Positions 9,590-17,809 of a DNA stretch of 64,000 bases are shown piece by piece. The translations under genes were made by a program, and so were the position numbers. The notes under the pieces were generated by a model. It ran no database searches. It saw only the letters and a list, made by a program, of their open reading frames with translations, and was not told the origin of the DNA. The DNA is from Chelatococcus sp. HY11. GTDB lineage: Bacteria; Pseudomonadota; Alphaproteobacteria; Rhizobiales; Beijerinckiaceae. How positions within the stretch are numbered: position 1 is the first letter of the stretch; each line of letters begins with the position of its first letter. Where the stretch lies: NCBI RefSeq assembly GCF_018398335.1, contig NZ_JAHBRX010000001.1, positions 1,612,001 to 1,676,000 on the forward strand, given 5' to 3'.

Positions 9590-10188
9590 AATCCTGTCGC
9601 CTTATCCTGCCGGCGGCCGCGCTCCTGGGGGTGATCCCCCAGGCCGCCCACGCGCACGGAGCCCTCGAGGGCGTCGGCGATTTCTATGCGGGGTTGCTGC
9701 ATCCTCTCGTGGCCCCCGCAGAGATGCTTGTCATCGTGGCCACCGGGTTACTGATCGGCAGGTCAGGTCTCGCGGCTTGCCGCTATGGGATCCTCGCATT
9801 TGCGAGCGCCGTCGCGGCGGGCCTTGTATTCGGCTCCATAGGCGCCGCAAGCACCGATAGGACGACATCGCTCGCTCTGCTTGCACTTGTCGCGGCGGCA
9901 ATGGTGGCCTCCGGATTGCGGGCGCCCGCCTGGATCGCCGCCGGGCTCGCTGTGCCGGCGGGCCTTGTCCTGGGCCTCGATGCAACGCCGGAGGGAAGCA
10001 TGCGCTTGGGGGGCGTCCTGAGCGGCTTGGCCACACTTCTAGGGGCCGTCGCCCTGATCACCATCCTCGCTGCCCTGGCACTCCGGATAGAGAGACATTG
10101 GCAGCGTATCGCCGCGCAGGTCGCCGGTTCGTGGATAACGGCAAGCGCGATGCTTTATCTTGCGTATCAAATAGTCGGGCTCCGCTAA
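9586..10188 (+). CDS. Divergent HupE/UreJ-like membrane protein lacking the GxDH motif
   Basis: 200 residues with a signal-like N-terminus ending HAHGALEG and about six membrane helices. It aligns by eye with the preceding gene (GLLHPLVAPAEMLVIVATG against THPLLGPDHIIAMVAVG), but the GPDH residues are replaced by APAE, so the putative metal-binding Asp-His pair is gone. It may be a structural partner of the two other HupE-like proteins rather than a permease by itself. Start and previous stop overlap (ATGA at 9586-9589). Last gene of the operon. Confidence 0.82.
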   Translation: MKSCRLILPAAALLGVIPQAAHAHGALEGVGDFYAGLLHPLVAPAEMLVIVATGLLIGRSGLAACRYGILAFASAVAAGLVFGSIGAASTDRTTSLALLALVAAAMVASGLRAPAWIAAGLAVPAGLVLGLDATPEGSMRLGGVLSGLATLLGAVALITILAALALRIERHWQRIAAQVAGSWITASAMLYLAYQIVGLR

Positions 10189-10346
10189 TGCGTAAGCGAT
10201 CAAGCGCGTCATTTTGAGCTGTCAGCGCCGGGACAGTCTCCGACTTTGTTGAATCACGGAAATTCCGTTGTCGTGGCCGGATAAGAGACGACTTGCCAGG
10301 CTCGCAGGAAACAACGTACTTCGAACATTGAAAATCCCCCGTTAGA

Positions 10347-10568
10347 TCAATCCCCCGTGGGCGCGCCGAGCACATAGTATCTCTGGAGTGACTTGTCCGA
10401 CGACGGATCTAGCGCCTGACATTCCGCGAAGTAAAAGGACTCGGGCTGCCGATTGGCTGGGTCCGCACATATTTTAGCGAGCTGCGCTGATCGTGCTTGT
10501 GACGTCTGGCATGCCGTAAGGATGGAACTTGCGAAAAGCATACAGCAAGCATAGAGAACCGTTTTCAT
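10347..10568 (-). CDS. Small putative lipoprotein
   Basis: 73 residues. The N-terminus is a lipoprotein signal with lipobox-like LTAC at residues 17-20, so Cys20 would be lipidated. The mature part has two more cysteines (CADPANRQPESF and FAECQALDP) that could form a disulfide. A GAGGAG box ends 6 bases before the ATG at 10568, which decides the start over the in-frame ATG at 10574. No family recognised. It stands alone, converging with the operon that ends at 10188. Confidence 0.68.
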   Translation of the reverse strand: MKTVLYACCMLFASSILTACQTSQARSAQLAKICADPANRQPESFYFAECQALDPSSDKSLQRYYVLGAPTGD

Positions 10569-11096
10569 CGACATCTCCTCATTGCGTCGGCAAGCATACG
10601 GCACTCCCGAGCACCCGCTCCGAAACGATATCCTTACAATCGCGACGGCGATTGCACTTGTCATTTTACGACACACCGAGATTCGCCCCCGTTCGGAACA
10701 GTTCCCATCCATTTTGACCGACAAGTCACTGTCAGCCCCAAGCTGCACAGGATAGCGGATGGGGATAGCGTGTGGGGACGAAAGCTGGCCCGTGAGGGGG
10801 ATAAGCCCCGACCGTTCAAGACCTTCCGGGATCGGCAGTCGCTTCAACATCTTATGGTTCTGCTGCGGCTGCTGGAGGAGTTGCGCAAGTACGACCTGAT
10901 GACCGCCTCGGGGCCCGGGAAAGCGATTCTGAGCCGGGCCAGGGTGGTTGCGAGGAAACGGGCTGGCTTGCGGGCAGGGTGAGGATCTACGTAGCTCTAT
11001 GTCGTTGATATCGAGGTAAAGCGCTGGTGCCTGCCTTCCAACGGACCCAAAGCACTCCGATGCCCGAGGATGTTATGCAGCGGGAGTATTCCACCG
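10569..11096. other. 528-bp stretch with no confident gene
   Basis: A 70-codon open frame (10770-10982, plus, GTG start) has fairly codon-like composition but no ribosome binding site and no family motif. I treat it as a possible gene remnant only. The promoter of the small lipoprotein must lie at its left end. Confidence 0.4.
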
Positions 11097-12686
11097 CTAG
11101 GATCTACGGACAAGTTCAGCCGCCTTTTCTCCGATGGCGATCGCCACCGCGTGAGTATTGCCCGAAGTAACAGATGGCATGACGGAGCAATCAGCGATGC
11201 GCAGACCATCAAGTCCGTGCACCTTCAAGTCAGGTCCGACGACAGCCCCGTGGTCGTCAAAAACCCCCATTCTGCAAGACCCCGCGAGGTGGTGGCTTCT
11301 TCCCAGATTGGCCCGCACCCAGTTGGCCAGAGCATCCCCATCAAGCTTCTCGAGTCCCGGACTCAATTCACTATCAACCAAGTCACTAAGGGCTGGTTGT
11401 TTTATGATGCTTCGAGCTATGCCTATGGCCGACACAAGCGCCTCGACGTCAGCCTTATCCTGGAGCGAGTTGAAGAAAAAATTCGGATGATGGGAAATGC
11501 TGCTGCTGACGATATGTGTTTCCCCCCTGCTTTTTACGCCATACAAATCTATGAACACCTGAAAGCCGTGACGGCTAACTTTGCCCTGGGCGTCGTCAGC
11601 AAGAAGTGGAAGAAATATCAGAAAACAATCCGGACGGTCAGCACCCGGCCGGGCTCGGACAAAGCCACCCGCCTCGAAATGGCTGGTGGAGGCCGGGCCG
11701 GTCCTCGCAATCAGCCATTGAACACCTGCCGCGAACGCCCCGAACCCATACGTCGCGGACTTGATCGAAAGTGGTCGCGAGCACGCATATTTCAAGGTCA
11801 CAGCGGGATGGGTGTGAAGGTTCGAGCCGACACCCGGTAGGGAATGTACGAGCTCTATACCAGCACGGGCAAGAACTTCACCGGCTCCCACGCCAGACAG
11901 CTCGAGCAACTGAGGGCTGCCGATCGCGCCGGCACACAGAATGACTTCCCGCTCAGCGAAGATCTGACGCGGACCATTATCGGTCGCGAGTTCTACACCG
12001 ATCGCGCGCTTATCGCTGAATAGAACGCGGCGGACCGTTGCTTCCGGGAGGATCTGAAGGTTCGGTCTTTTTCTTGCCGTCTTCAGATAGCCCTCGTAAA
12101 CATCGCCACGAATGCCCCGGTGAATGTTCCGCTGAAGCGCGCAAAATCCGTCCTGGACCGGTCCGTTATAGTCAGGGTTTATTGTCTCGCCGGCTTGCTT
12201 GGCCGCAACGAGGAACGCTTTCGACAACGGCTGACGCTCAGGCCTCCCCACCGTGATCGGGATCGGGCCATCCCGGCCCATGCCCGGGAAAAGCGGTTCT
12301 TTGCAAGCCTCGATGCGACGAAAAATGCTCTGCATGGCCTCGGCGCCCCAGCCCGTGCACCCTGCGGCTTCCCAATCGTCGAAGTCTTTTGCGTTTCCCC
12401 TGACCCAGATCATTCCATTAATGGCAGACGATCCACCGACGATGCGCCCCATCTTGTAAGGCAGCGTCTTATTGTCGGCGTGTGTCTCGGGGGAGGAAAC
12501 ATAGTTCCAGTGAAACTTGCCCTTTCGATAAAGGCCCCGGATCCCAGCCGGGATACGTACGCCAAGCCCGCTGTAGTCTGGGCCCGCCTCCAGCACCAGA
12601 ACTGTCCGGGTGGGGTCCTCACTCAACCGCGCCGCCAGAACACTGCCCGCGGTCCCGGCTCCGACAATGATATAGTCTGCTCGCAC
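11097..12686 (-). CDS. GMC-family FAD-dependent oxidoreductase (choline-dehydrogenase-like)
   Basis: About 529 residues. The N-terminal dinucleotide-binding motif ADYIIVGAGTAGSVLAARL and the downstream GRIVGGSSAINGMIWVRG are the two GMC hallmarks for FAD binding. The C-terminal half has SHHLAGSCRMG and SVTSGNTHAVAIAIGEKAAE, which hold the catalytic His and the second His. GMC enzymes oxidise alcohols to aldehydes or acids; the substrate here cannot be read. The frame stays open to an ATG at 12884, but those extra 66 residues lack family character. GTG at 12686, just before the FAD motif, gives the usual length. The upstream signal is weak, so the start is uncertain. Divergent from the ABC operon at 13215. 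Confidence 0.85.
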   Translation of the reverse strand: MRADYIIVGAGTAGSVLAARLSEDPTRTVLVLEAGPDYSGLGVRIPAGIRGLYRKGKFHWNYVSSPETHADNKTLPYKMGRIVGGSSAINGMIWVRGNAKDFDDWEAAGCTGWGAEAMQSIFRRIEACKEPLFPGMGRDGPIPITVGRPERQPLSKAFLVAAKQAGETINPDYNGPVQDGFCALQRNIHRGIRGDVYEGYLKTARKRPNLQILPEATVRRVLFSDKRAIGVELATDNGPRQIFAEREVILCAGAIGSPQLLELSGVGAGEVLARAGIELVHSLPGVGSNLHTHPAVTLKYACSRPLSIKSATYGFGAFAAGVQWLIARTGPASTSHFEAGGFVRARPGADRPDCFLIFLPLLADDAQGKVSRHGFQVFIDLYGVKSRGETHIVSSSISHHPNFFFNSLQDKADVEALVSAIGIARSIIKQPALSDLVDSELSPGLEKLDGDALANWVRANLGRSHHLAGSCRMGVFDDHGAVVGPDLKVHGLDGLRIADCSVMPSVTSGNTHAVAIAIGEKAAELVRRS

Positions 12687-13214
12687 TGTTGAAAAATCCA
12701 GCTTGCTTCGCGGTACGAACGTATCGATCCTCGCGAGTCGTGTGTGGACGCCGCCGGGTTCGCGCCTGCTCGTGTCGGGGCTGCCCAGTGCGTTGCAGGT
12801 GAGGATGTCTTCTATTACGCGGCTCGACCAGCACCGATTCCGTTCATAACAGCCACTCATTCGTCGTTTTGCCGGAATATTCAACCTAATCGCCGGATTT
12901 TCATCCCGGCGGACACGCGTTTAACGCGCGCTGCACGCTCCAATGGATGCCGGCATCGCAGTGACCAGCGCAGCAATTTCCGAGCGTCACGCCGCCCCGA
13001 GCGGAGGCTTTCCGAACCACACCCACGATTTGCCTGCATGCCGCCCTGTTTCGATCGGACACATCGCGCGACGCTTTTCGTCGTTTTGTTTTCATTATCC
13101 GTCATAACGACGTTAAACTATCAAAAGGCACCAGAATCGTCAGTAGTACGCCGAGCAAATTGGCCACATGCTGTCCGGCATCATCAAATAAGCAATTAAG
13201 AGGGGACTTACGAC
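12687..13214. promoter_or_regulatory. Divergent intergenic region, GMC oxidoreductase / ABC importer operon
   Basis: It separates the GMC gene from the polyamine-type importer. The right part is AT-richer (13090-13215) and ends in a GAGGGG ribosome binding site before the ATG at 13215. I see no clear operator. Part of the left side could encode an N-terminal extension of the GMC protein if the ATG at 12884 is used. Confidence 0.4.
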
Positions 13215-14264
13215 ATGCAGCATTCAGGCTTGCCGTCCCGGCGGTCCGTCCTTGGTGGCCTGCTCGCCGGAACGATCGCCTCTCCGGCCTATATCCGTCC
13301 GGCCTGGGCCCAGCAGAAGAAGCTGGTTATCGCCAACTTCGGCGGCGCGGTCCGCGACGCGAAGCGCAAGGTCCTTTACGATCCCTTCACCGCGGCGACA
13401 GGGATCGAGATCATCAATGGCGAAGGCCCCGACGTCGCCAAGATGAAGATTCAGGTCGAAAGCAAGGATGTCGAATGGGACATCATCGACATGAACGACG
13501 CCTGGGTCGTTGACGCCGCGCGCATGGGCCTCCTGGAGGAGGTCGACGAGACGATCGTGCACAGGGAAGGCTGCATTCCGGCAGCGCGGAACCAATACGC
13601 CTGCGGTGGCAACGTCTATGCGGGCGGGATCGCGTTCCCCACCAACAGGCTCAACGGCAAAGTTGCCAGGAACTGGGTGGAGTTCTGGGACGTCAAGGGC
13701 ATTCCCGGCCGGCGCGGCCTGCGCAACCGCATCACCGACACGCTCGAGATCGCGCTGATGGGCGACGGCGTTCCCCCTTCCCAGCTCTACCCCTGCGATG
13801 TCGAACGGGCCTTCAAAGCGCTCGACCGCCTGAAGCCCCACGTCACTCACTGGATCACTCCGGCCTCCCAGACCGTCACGCTGATTCAGCAGAACGAGGT
13901 GGACTTCACCTTCACCTACACGACCCGCGTGAAGGATCTCCAGGCGGCGAACGTCCCGATCGACTACTCCTTCCAGCAGAATATCCTCGGTCTGGGCTAT
14001 TCCGGCGCTCTGAAGGGCACGAAGAACCGCGACAGCGCCATGCGCTTTCTCGACTTCATGATGAAAAGGGACCGCCAGGTCGCGCTCGCCGATCTGACCG
14101 GCGACGCCCCGACCTACCCCGACGCGGTGGCCCAGGTAGACCCGGCGGTTCGCAAGTGGCTTCCCAACATCGATGATCCGAACAACCTCTTTACCAATCC
14201 GGCCTGGTGGAACGGTAAGGCGGAGGAGCTGACGCTCCGGTTCAAAGAATGGCTGCTGACCTGA
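13215..14264 (+). CDS. Solute-binding protein of a spermidine/putrescine-type ABC importer
   Basis: 349 residues. The N-terminus has a twin-arginine signal (PSRRSVLGGLLAG, cleavage near AWAQ), typical for alphaproteobacterial binding proteins. The mature protein begins KLVIANFGGAVRDAKRK, as in PotD-like family proteins that deliver polyamines, opines or amino-acid derivatives. It is the first gene of an operon with two permeases and an ATPase. The ligand cannot be fixed from the sequence; the downstream catabolic genes point to a nitrogen-containing organic compound. Confidence 0.88.
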   Translation: MQHSGLPSRRSVLGGLLAGTIASPAYIRPAWAQQKKLVIANFGGAVRDAKRKVLYDPFTAATGIEIINGEGPDVAKMKIQVESKDVEWDIIDMNDAWVVDAARMGLLEEVDETIVHREGCIPAARNQYACGGNVYAGGIAFPTNRLNGKVARNWVEFWDVKGIPGRRGLRNRITDTLEIALMGDGVPPSQLYPCDVERAFKALDRLKPHVTHWITPASQTVTLIQQNEVDFTFTYTTRVKDLQAANVPIDYSFQQNILGLGYSGALKGTKNRDSAMRFLDFMMKRDRQVALADLTGDAPTYPDAVAQVDPAVRKWLPNIDDPNNLFTNPAWWNGKAEELTLRFKEWLLT

Positions 14265-14328
14265 CAGCCCGTTCGCAGAGAACCGGGAGATAGTCCTGAT
14301 GACGTCGCCAACTGCGGAGACTTGATAC

Positions 14329-15180
14329 ATGGTCTCGGTTCGGAAATTCTTCAGAGAGGCCAGTTTCGCCGCACCCGCCACACTGTTCCTTGGCCTGATC
14401 TTCGCGGTCCCGCTTGTCGGCATCGTGCTGATGAGCCTACAGAAAAGCAACAACGGAGGCGATTTCACGATCGCCGCCTACAACAAGATCGTCACCACAC
14501 CCCTGTTCCTTCGCGTCGTCTATACGACGCTGGAGATAAGCGTTGGCGCGACGTTCTGTGCGCTGCTTCTGGCCTATCCCGTCGCCTATTTCCTGGCGAC
14601 GCAGCCGCCAAGACGCAGGGCGCTCTTCATGATCTTCGTGCTGATCCCGTTCTGGACCAGTTCGCTGGTAAAGGCGTTTTCCTTCATGGTGCTGCTGGGA
14701 CAGACCGGCATCGTCAACCAGATGCTGGAGCTCGTCGGTATTCCGCCCGTCAAACTCCTGTTCAACCGGATCGGAGTCTTCGCGGGCATGAGCCACTATC
14801 TCGTACCGTTCTTCGTCTTCCCGATCTTGGCGAGCCTTCAGAGCCAACCGCCCGAACTCGCGCGGGCTGCGGCGATTATGGGGGCGGGGAAACTGCGGAT
14901 CTTCCTGCGCGTGACCCTGCCGCTGAGCATGCCCGGCGTGATCGCAGGGGCGCTTCTGGTCTTCACGATCAGCCTGAGCTTCTACGTGATCCCCGCGCTG
15001 CTCGGAGGTCGCAAGGACATGATGATCGCAAACCTGGTCGATTTCTACGCCCGCGAGGTGCTCGACTGGCCCATGGCCTCGGCGGTAGCGGTGGTGCTGA
15101 TCGGGGTGGCTGTCGCTGCGTCGGTCGCCCTGTCGAAGGTACGTGGTGGCGGCTCGATGCTCGAAGGGAGGAGTCACTGA
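14329..15180 (+). CDS. ABC importer permease, PotB-like
   Basis: 283 residues with six predicted membrane helices and the EAA loop ELARAAAIMGAGKLRIFLRV followed by TLPLSMPG, where the ATPase docks. GGAG at 14316-14319 is 9 bases before the ATG. It sits between the binding protein and the second permease in the standard polyamine-importer order. A long hydrophilic frame antisense to it is a shadow. Confidence 0.9.
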   Translation: MVSVRKFFREASFAAPATLFLGLIFAVPLVGIVLMSLQKSNNGGDFTIAAYNKIVTTPLFLRVVYTTLEISVGATFCALLLAYPVAYFLATQPPRRRALFMIFVLIPFWTSSLVKAFSFMVLLGQTGIVNQMLELVGIPPVKLLFNRIGVFAGMSHYLVPFFVFPILASLQSQPPELARAAAIMGAGKLRIFLRVTLPLSMPGVIAGALLVFTISLSFYVIPALLGGRKDMMIANLVDFYAREVLDWPMASAVAVVLIGVAVAASVALSKVRGGGSMLEGRSH

Positions 15181-15181
15181 G

Positions 15182-15976
15182 ATGGAACGACGCCTCTCTT
15201 CCTGGCGCGTGGTGCTGAACGTCGGGGTCGGCTTGGTCTTCCTGTTCCTGCTGATGCCGAGCGTGATCACCGCGATCATCGCCTTCGGTGACAGCAATCA
15301 AATCATGTTCCCGCCGCAGGGTTACTCTCTTCACCTGTTCCGGCAGTTTTTCACCGAGGCTGGCTGGGTCTCGTCGACCATCCTGAGCTTCCGAATTGCG
15401 CTCATCTCGGCCCTGATCTCTCTCATCCTCGGCGTGCCCGCCGCCTACGCACTGGTGCGTGGCAACTTCCCGGGGCGCCGGCTCCTGTCGCTGTTCCTGT
15501 TGAGTCCGATTATGGTGCCGCACATCGCCATCGCCCTCGGTCTCTACATCTATTTCATCCGCCTCGGTGTGAATAACGGAGAGCTTCGGCTCATTCTGGC
15601 GCATGTCGTCGCGGCATTGCCCTTCGTCGTCGTGACGACGGGCGCGGGGGTCGGTCATATCGACCCGGCGCTTGAACGAGCCGCCACAGTCATGGGCGCA
15701 TCGCCGCTGACCGTTCTCCGCAGGGTGACCCTGCCCCTGCTGGCACCGTCGATCGCCGCCAGCGGCCTGTTCGCCTTTCTCATCTCCTTCGACGAGGTGG
15801 TGATCTCCTGGTTCGTCTCCCGGGCAGGAGAGACCACGCTGCCGGTCAAGATGTTCGCCTCGATCCAGTTTGAGGTCTCACCGATCCTCGCCGCCATCTC
15901 GACGATGCTCACGGTGATGTCCGTGCTTGTCTGCCTTGTCGTCGCTGTCATGCAACGGAAATCGCCCAATGCCTAA
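15182..15976 (+). CDS. ABC importer permease, PotC-like
   Basis: 264 residues with six membrane helices and the EAA loop ALERAATVMGASPLTVLRRV. It starts one base after the preceding stop and overlaps the ATPase start by 8 bp, so the four transport genes are co-translated. Residues FDEVVISWFVSRAGETTLPV are typical of the PotC subfamily. Confidence 0.9.
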   Translation: MERRLSSWRVVLNVGVGLVFLFLLMPSVITAIIAFGDSNQIMFPPQGYSLHLFRQFFTEAGWVSSTILSFRIALISALISLILGVPAAYALVRGNFPGRRLLSLFLLSPIMVPHIAIALGLYIYFIRLGVNNGELRLILAHVVAALPFVVVTTGAGVGHIDPALERAATVMGASPLTVLRRVTLPLLAPSIAASGLFAFLISFDEVVISWFVSRAGETTLPVKMFASIQFEVSPILAAISTMLTVMSVLVCLVVAVMQRKSPNA

Positions 15977-17072
15977 CGAAGCAAACACCTCGTCAAAGCC
16001 GATGGTGCAGATTACCGGGCTTCAGAAAAGCTACGGCCAAGTCGTCGCGCTGCAGGCGCTGGACTTGACGGTCCCGACCGGAGAATTCCTGACGCTGCTC
16101 GGTCCGTCGGGCTCGGGCAAGACCACCCTGCTGAACCTGATCGCGGGCATGACCTCGGCAACGGGCGGCCGGATCTGGATCAACGGGCGGGACGTCACCG
16201 ATGTCGCTCCGGAAAAGCGTGGCCTGGGGATGGTATTCCAAAACTACGCCCTCATGCCCCACATGACTGTTTTCGACAACATCGCCTTCCCCCTTCAAAT
16301 CCGAAAGGTGCCGAAGGCGCAGATTCGGCAGCGCGTCAACGAGGCGCTTGAGGTGATCCGACTGCCGCATGTCGCCAATCGGAAGCCCAAGGAATTGTCG
16401 GGTGGCCAGCAACAGCGGGTCTCCATCGCGCGTTGTCTGGTCTACAAGCCCGACCTCATCCTTATGGACGAGCCTCTGGGGGCGCTCGACAAGAAGCTGC
16501 GCGAGCAGATGCAGTTGGAAATCCGGCGCATCCACACCGAATTCGGGATCACAATGCTCTATGTGACCCATGATCAGGAGGAAGCGCTCAACATGTCCGA
16601 CCGCATCATCCTGATGAATGGCGGCGCAGTCGAGCAGCTCGGAACGCCGAACAATCTTTACTTCGAACCGAGAACGCAGTTCACGGCCGAATTCATCGGG
16701 GCCTCGACACTGCTTGATGCGACGGTGGCGTCGACGGGCACGCCGGCCTCTTTCGTTCTCGAAGGCGGATTGACCTCGCGTGCGATCCTGCACGAGCCAG
16801 TCGCCGCGGGCGCCAGGGGCAAGCTGCTGCTGCGGCCCGAAGTGTTGCGCATCGTTTCCCCTGACGAGGTTCCGCCGGGCGCCAACAGGGCGACGGGTAT
16901 CCTGGAAAGCAGCTTGGTGACCGGTGGCACCTCCAGCCACTACGTCAAGCTGCCAAGCGGCACGACGATGCTGGTCCGGGAACTGACGAGCCAGAGTGCG
17001 ACGAGCATCCAGGCTGGAACGCCCGTCACGGTCACCTGGCCTAATAGCGCCGGACGCTTCCTGCAGAACTGA
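15969..17072 (+). CDS. ABC importer ATPase, PotA-like
   Basis: 367 residues. Walker A is GPSGSGKTT, the Q-loop region is VFQNYALMPHMTVFDNIAF, the ABC signature is LSGGQQQRV and Walker B is LILMDEPLGALD with the switch His in YVTHDQEEA. A TOBE-like C-terminal domain (from about residue 285) fits PotA. The ATG at 15969 lies inside the end of the preceding permease gene. It powers the 13215-15976 importer. Confidence 0.92.
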   Translation: MPNEANTSSKPMVQITGLQKSYGQVVALQALDLTVPTGEFLTLLGPSGSGKTTLLNLIAGMTSATGGRIWINGRDVTDVAPEKRGLGMVFQNYALMPHMTVFDNIAFPLQIRKVPKAQIRQRVNEALEVIRLPHVANRKPKELSGGQQQRVSIARCLVYKPDLILMDEPLGALDKKLREQMQLEIRRIHTEFGITMLYVTHDQEEALNMSDRIILMNGGAVEQLGTPNNLYFEPRTQFTAEFIGASTLLDATVASTGTPASFVLEGGLTSRAILHEPVAAGARGKLLLRPEVLRIVSPDEVPPGANRATGILESSLVTGGTSSHYVKLPSGTTMLVRELTSQSATSIQAGTPVTVTWPNSAGRFLQN

Positions 17073-17101
17073 GAGAAGGTGCCGGCATTAGACGGCGTGC
17101 T

Positions 17102-17122
17102 CGATCCGGGTCGCCCGGATCG
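17102..17122. terminator. Hairpin between importer ATPase and RraA-like gene
   Basis: CGATCCGGG (17102-17110) and CCCGGATCG (17114-17122) form a perfect 9-bp stem with a 3-base loop, 30 bp after the ATPase stop and about 20 bp before the next start. There is no T-run, so it is more likely an attenuating or mRNA-stabilising hairpin than a full terminator. Confidence 0.4.
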
Positions 17123-17140
17123 GATGAGGAGAGTGTACCG

Positions 17141-17800
17141 ATGAGCGATTTTCAGAGCAACGACCTGACGACAAGCTACAGCACCGCTGTGCTCTACGAT
17201 GCGGCCCGGCGCCTCGGGCTTGAGATCGGGATGCGCGGCGTGGCCCCTGTTGCCAGCAACTTGCGCCTCGCAGCGCCCGCCTACACGGTGGGTTTCCTTC
17301 CGGCGGGCCAGCGGCCGAAATCCGGTCTGAATTTCTATGACATCATCGACGGGGCACCAAAGGGCAGCGTTCTGGTCTTCGGCGCGAATGTCGATCGCTG
17401 GCTATTCGGCGGGAACCTGTCGCTCTTCGCGCAGCTTTCCGGCGTGGCCGGTATGGTCCTCGACGGCTGCCTGCGCGACATTGCCGAGCTGCGGGAGCGC
17501 CGGTACCCGGTCTTTTCGAGCGGCGTGTCCGTCTCCGGCTATTCCCGCGACCGGATTCTGGGAGAACTGGGCGGCACCATCGTCTGCGGCGAAGTGACCG
17601 TCTCGACCGGCGATCTTGTCGTCGGGGACGATGACGGCGTCGTCTGCCTGCCCGCCGCGCGGATCGACGACATCCTCTTCCAGGCCGAAGAGATCCAGGC
17701 ACTCGACGAAAAGCTCGCGCGCGACATCGCAAGTCGGAGCCCCCTGCCCGCACTGCACGAGACTAGGCTCCGCTGGTCAGTCCTCCGTTCCCTTTCGTGA
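17141..17800 (+). CDS. RraA-like family protein (possible HMG/oxaloacetate-type aldolase)
   Basis: 219 residues of the RraA/menaquinone-methyltransferase-like fold. The family core is visible: GSVLVFGANVDRWLFGGNLS, then SGVAGMVLDGCLRDIAELRE with the Arg-Asp pair that in 4-hydroxy-4-methyl-2-oxoglutarate aldolases contributes to the active site, then GDLVVGDDDGVVCLP. Such proteins next to catabolic genes usually act as lyases or decarboxylases on 2-oxo acids rather than as RNase E inhibitors. A GAGGAGAG box precedes the ATG. It links the importer to the FMN oxidase 9 bp downstream. Confidence 0.82.
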   Translation: MSDFQSNDLTTSYSTAVLYDAARRLGLEIGMRGVAPVASNLRLAAPAYTVGFLPAGQRPKSGLNFYDIIDGAPKGSVLVFGANVDRWLFGGNLSLFAQLSGVAGMVLDGCLRDIAELRERRYPVFSSGVSVSGYSRDRILGELGGTIVCGEVTVSTGDLVVGDDDGVVCLPAARIDDILFQAEEIQALDEKLARDIASRSPLPALHETRLRWSVLRSLS

Positions 17801-17809
17801 AGATCCCAA

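Noticed and set aside
10770-10982. 70-codon frame with fair codon usage
   Set aside because: No start signal and no recognisable relatives; could be a remnant, but not enough to call a gene.
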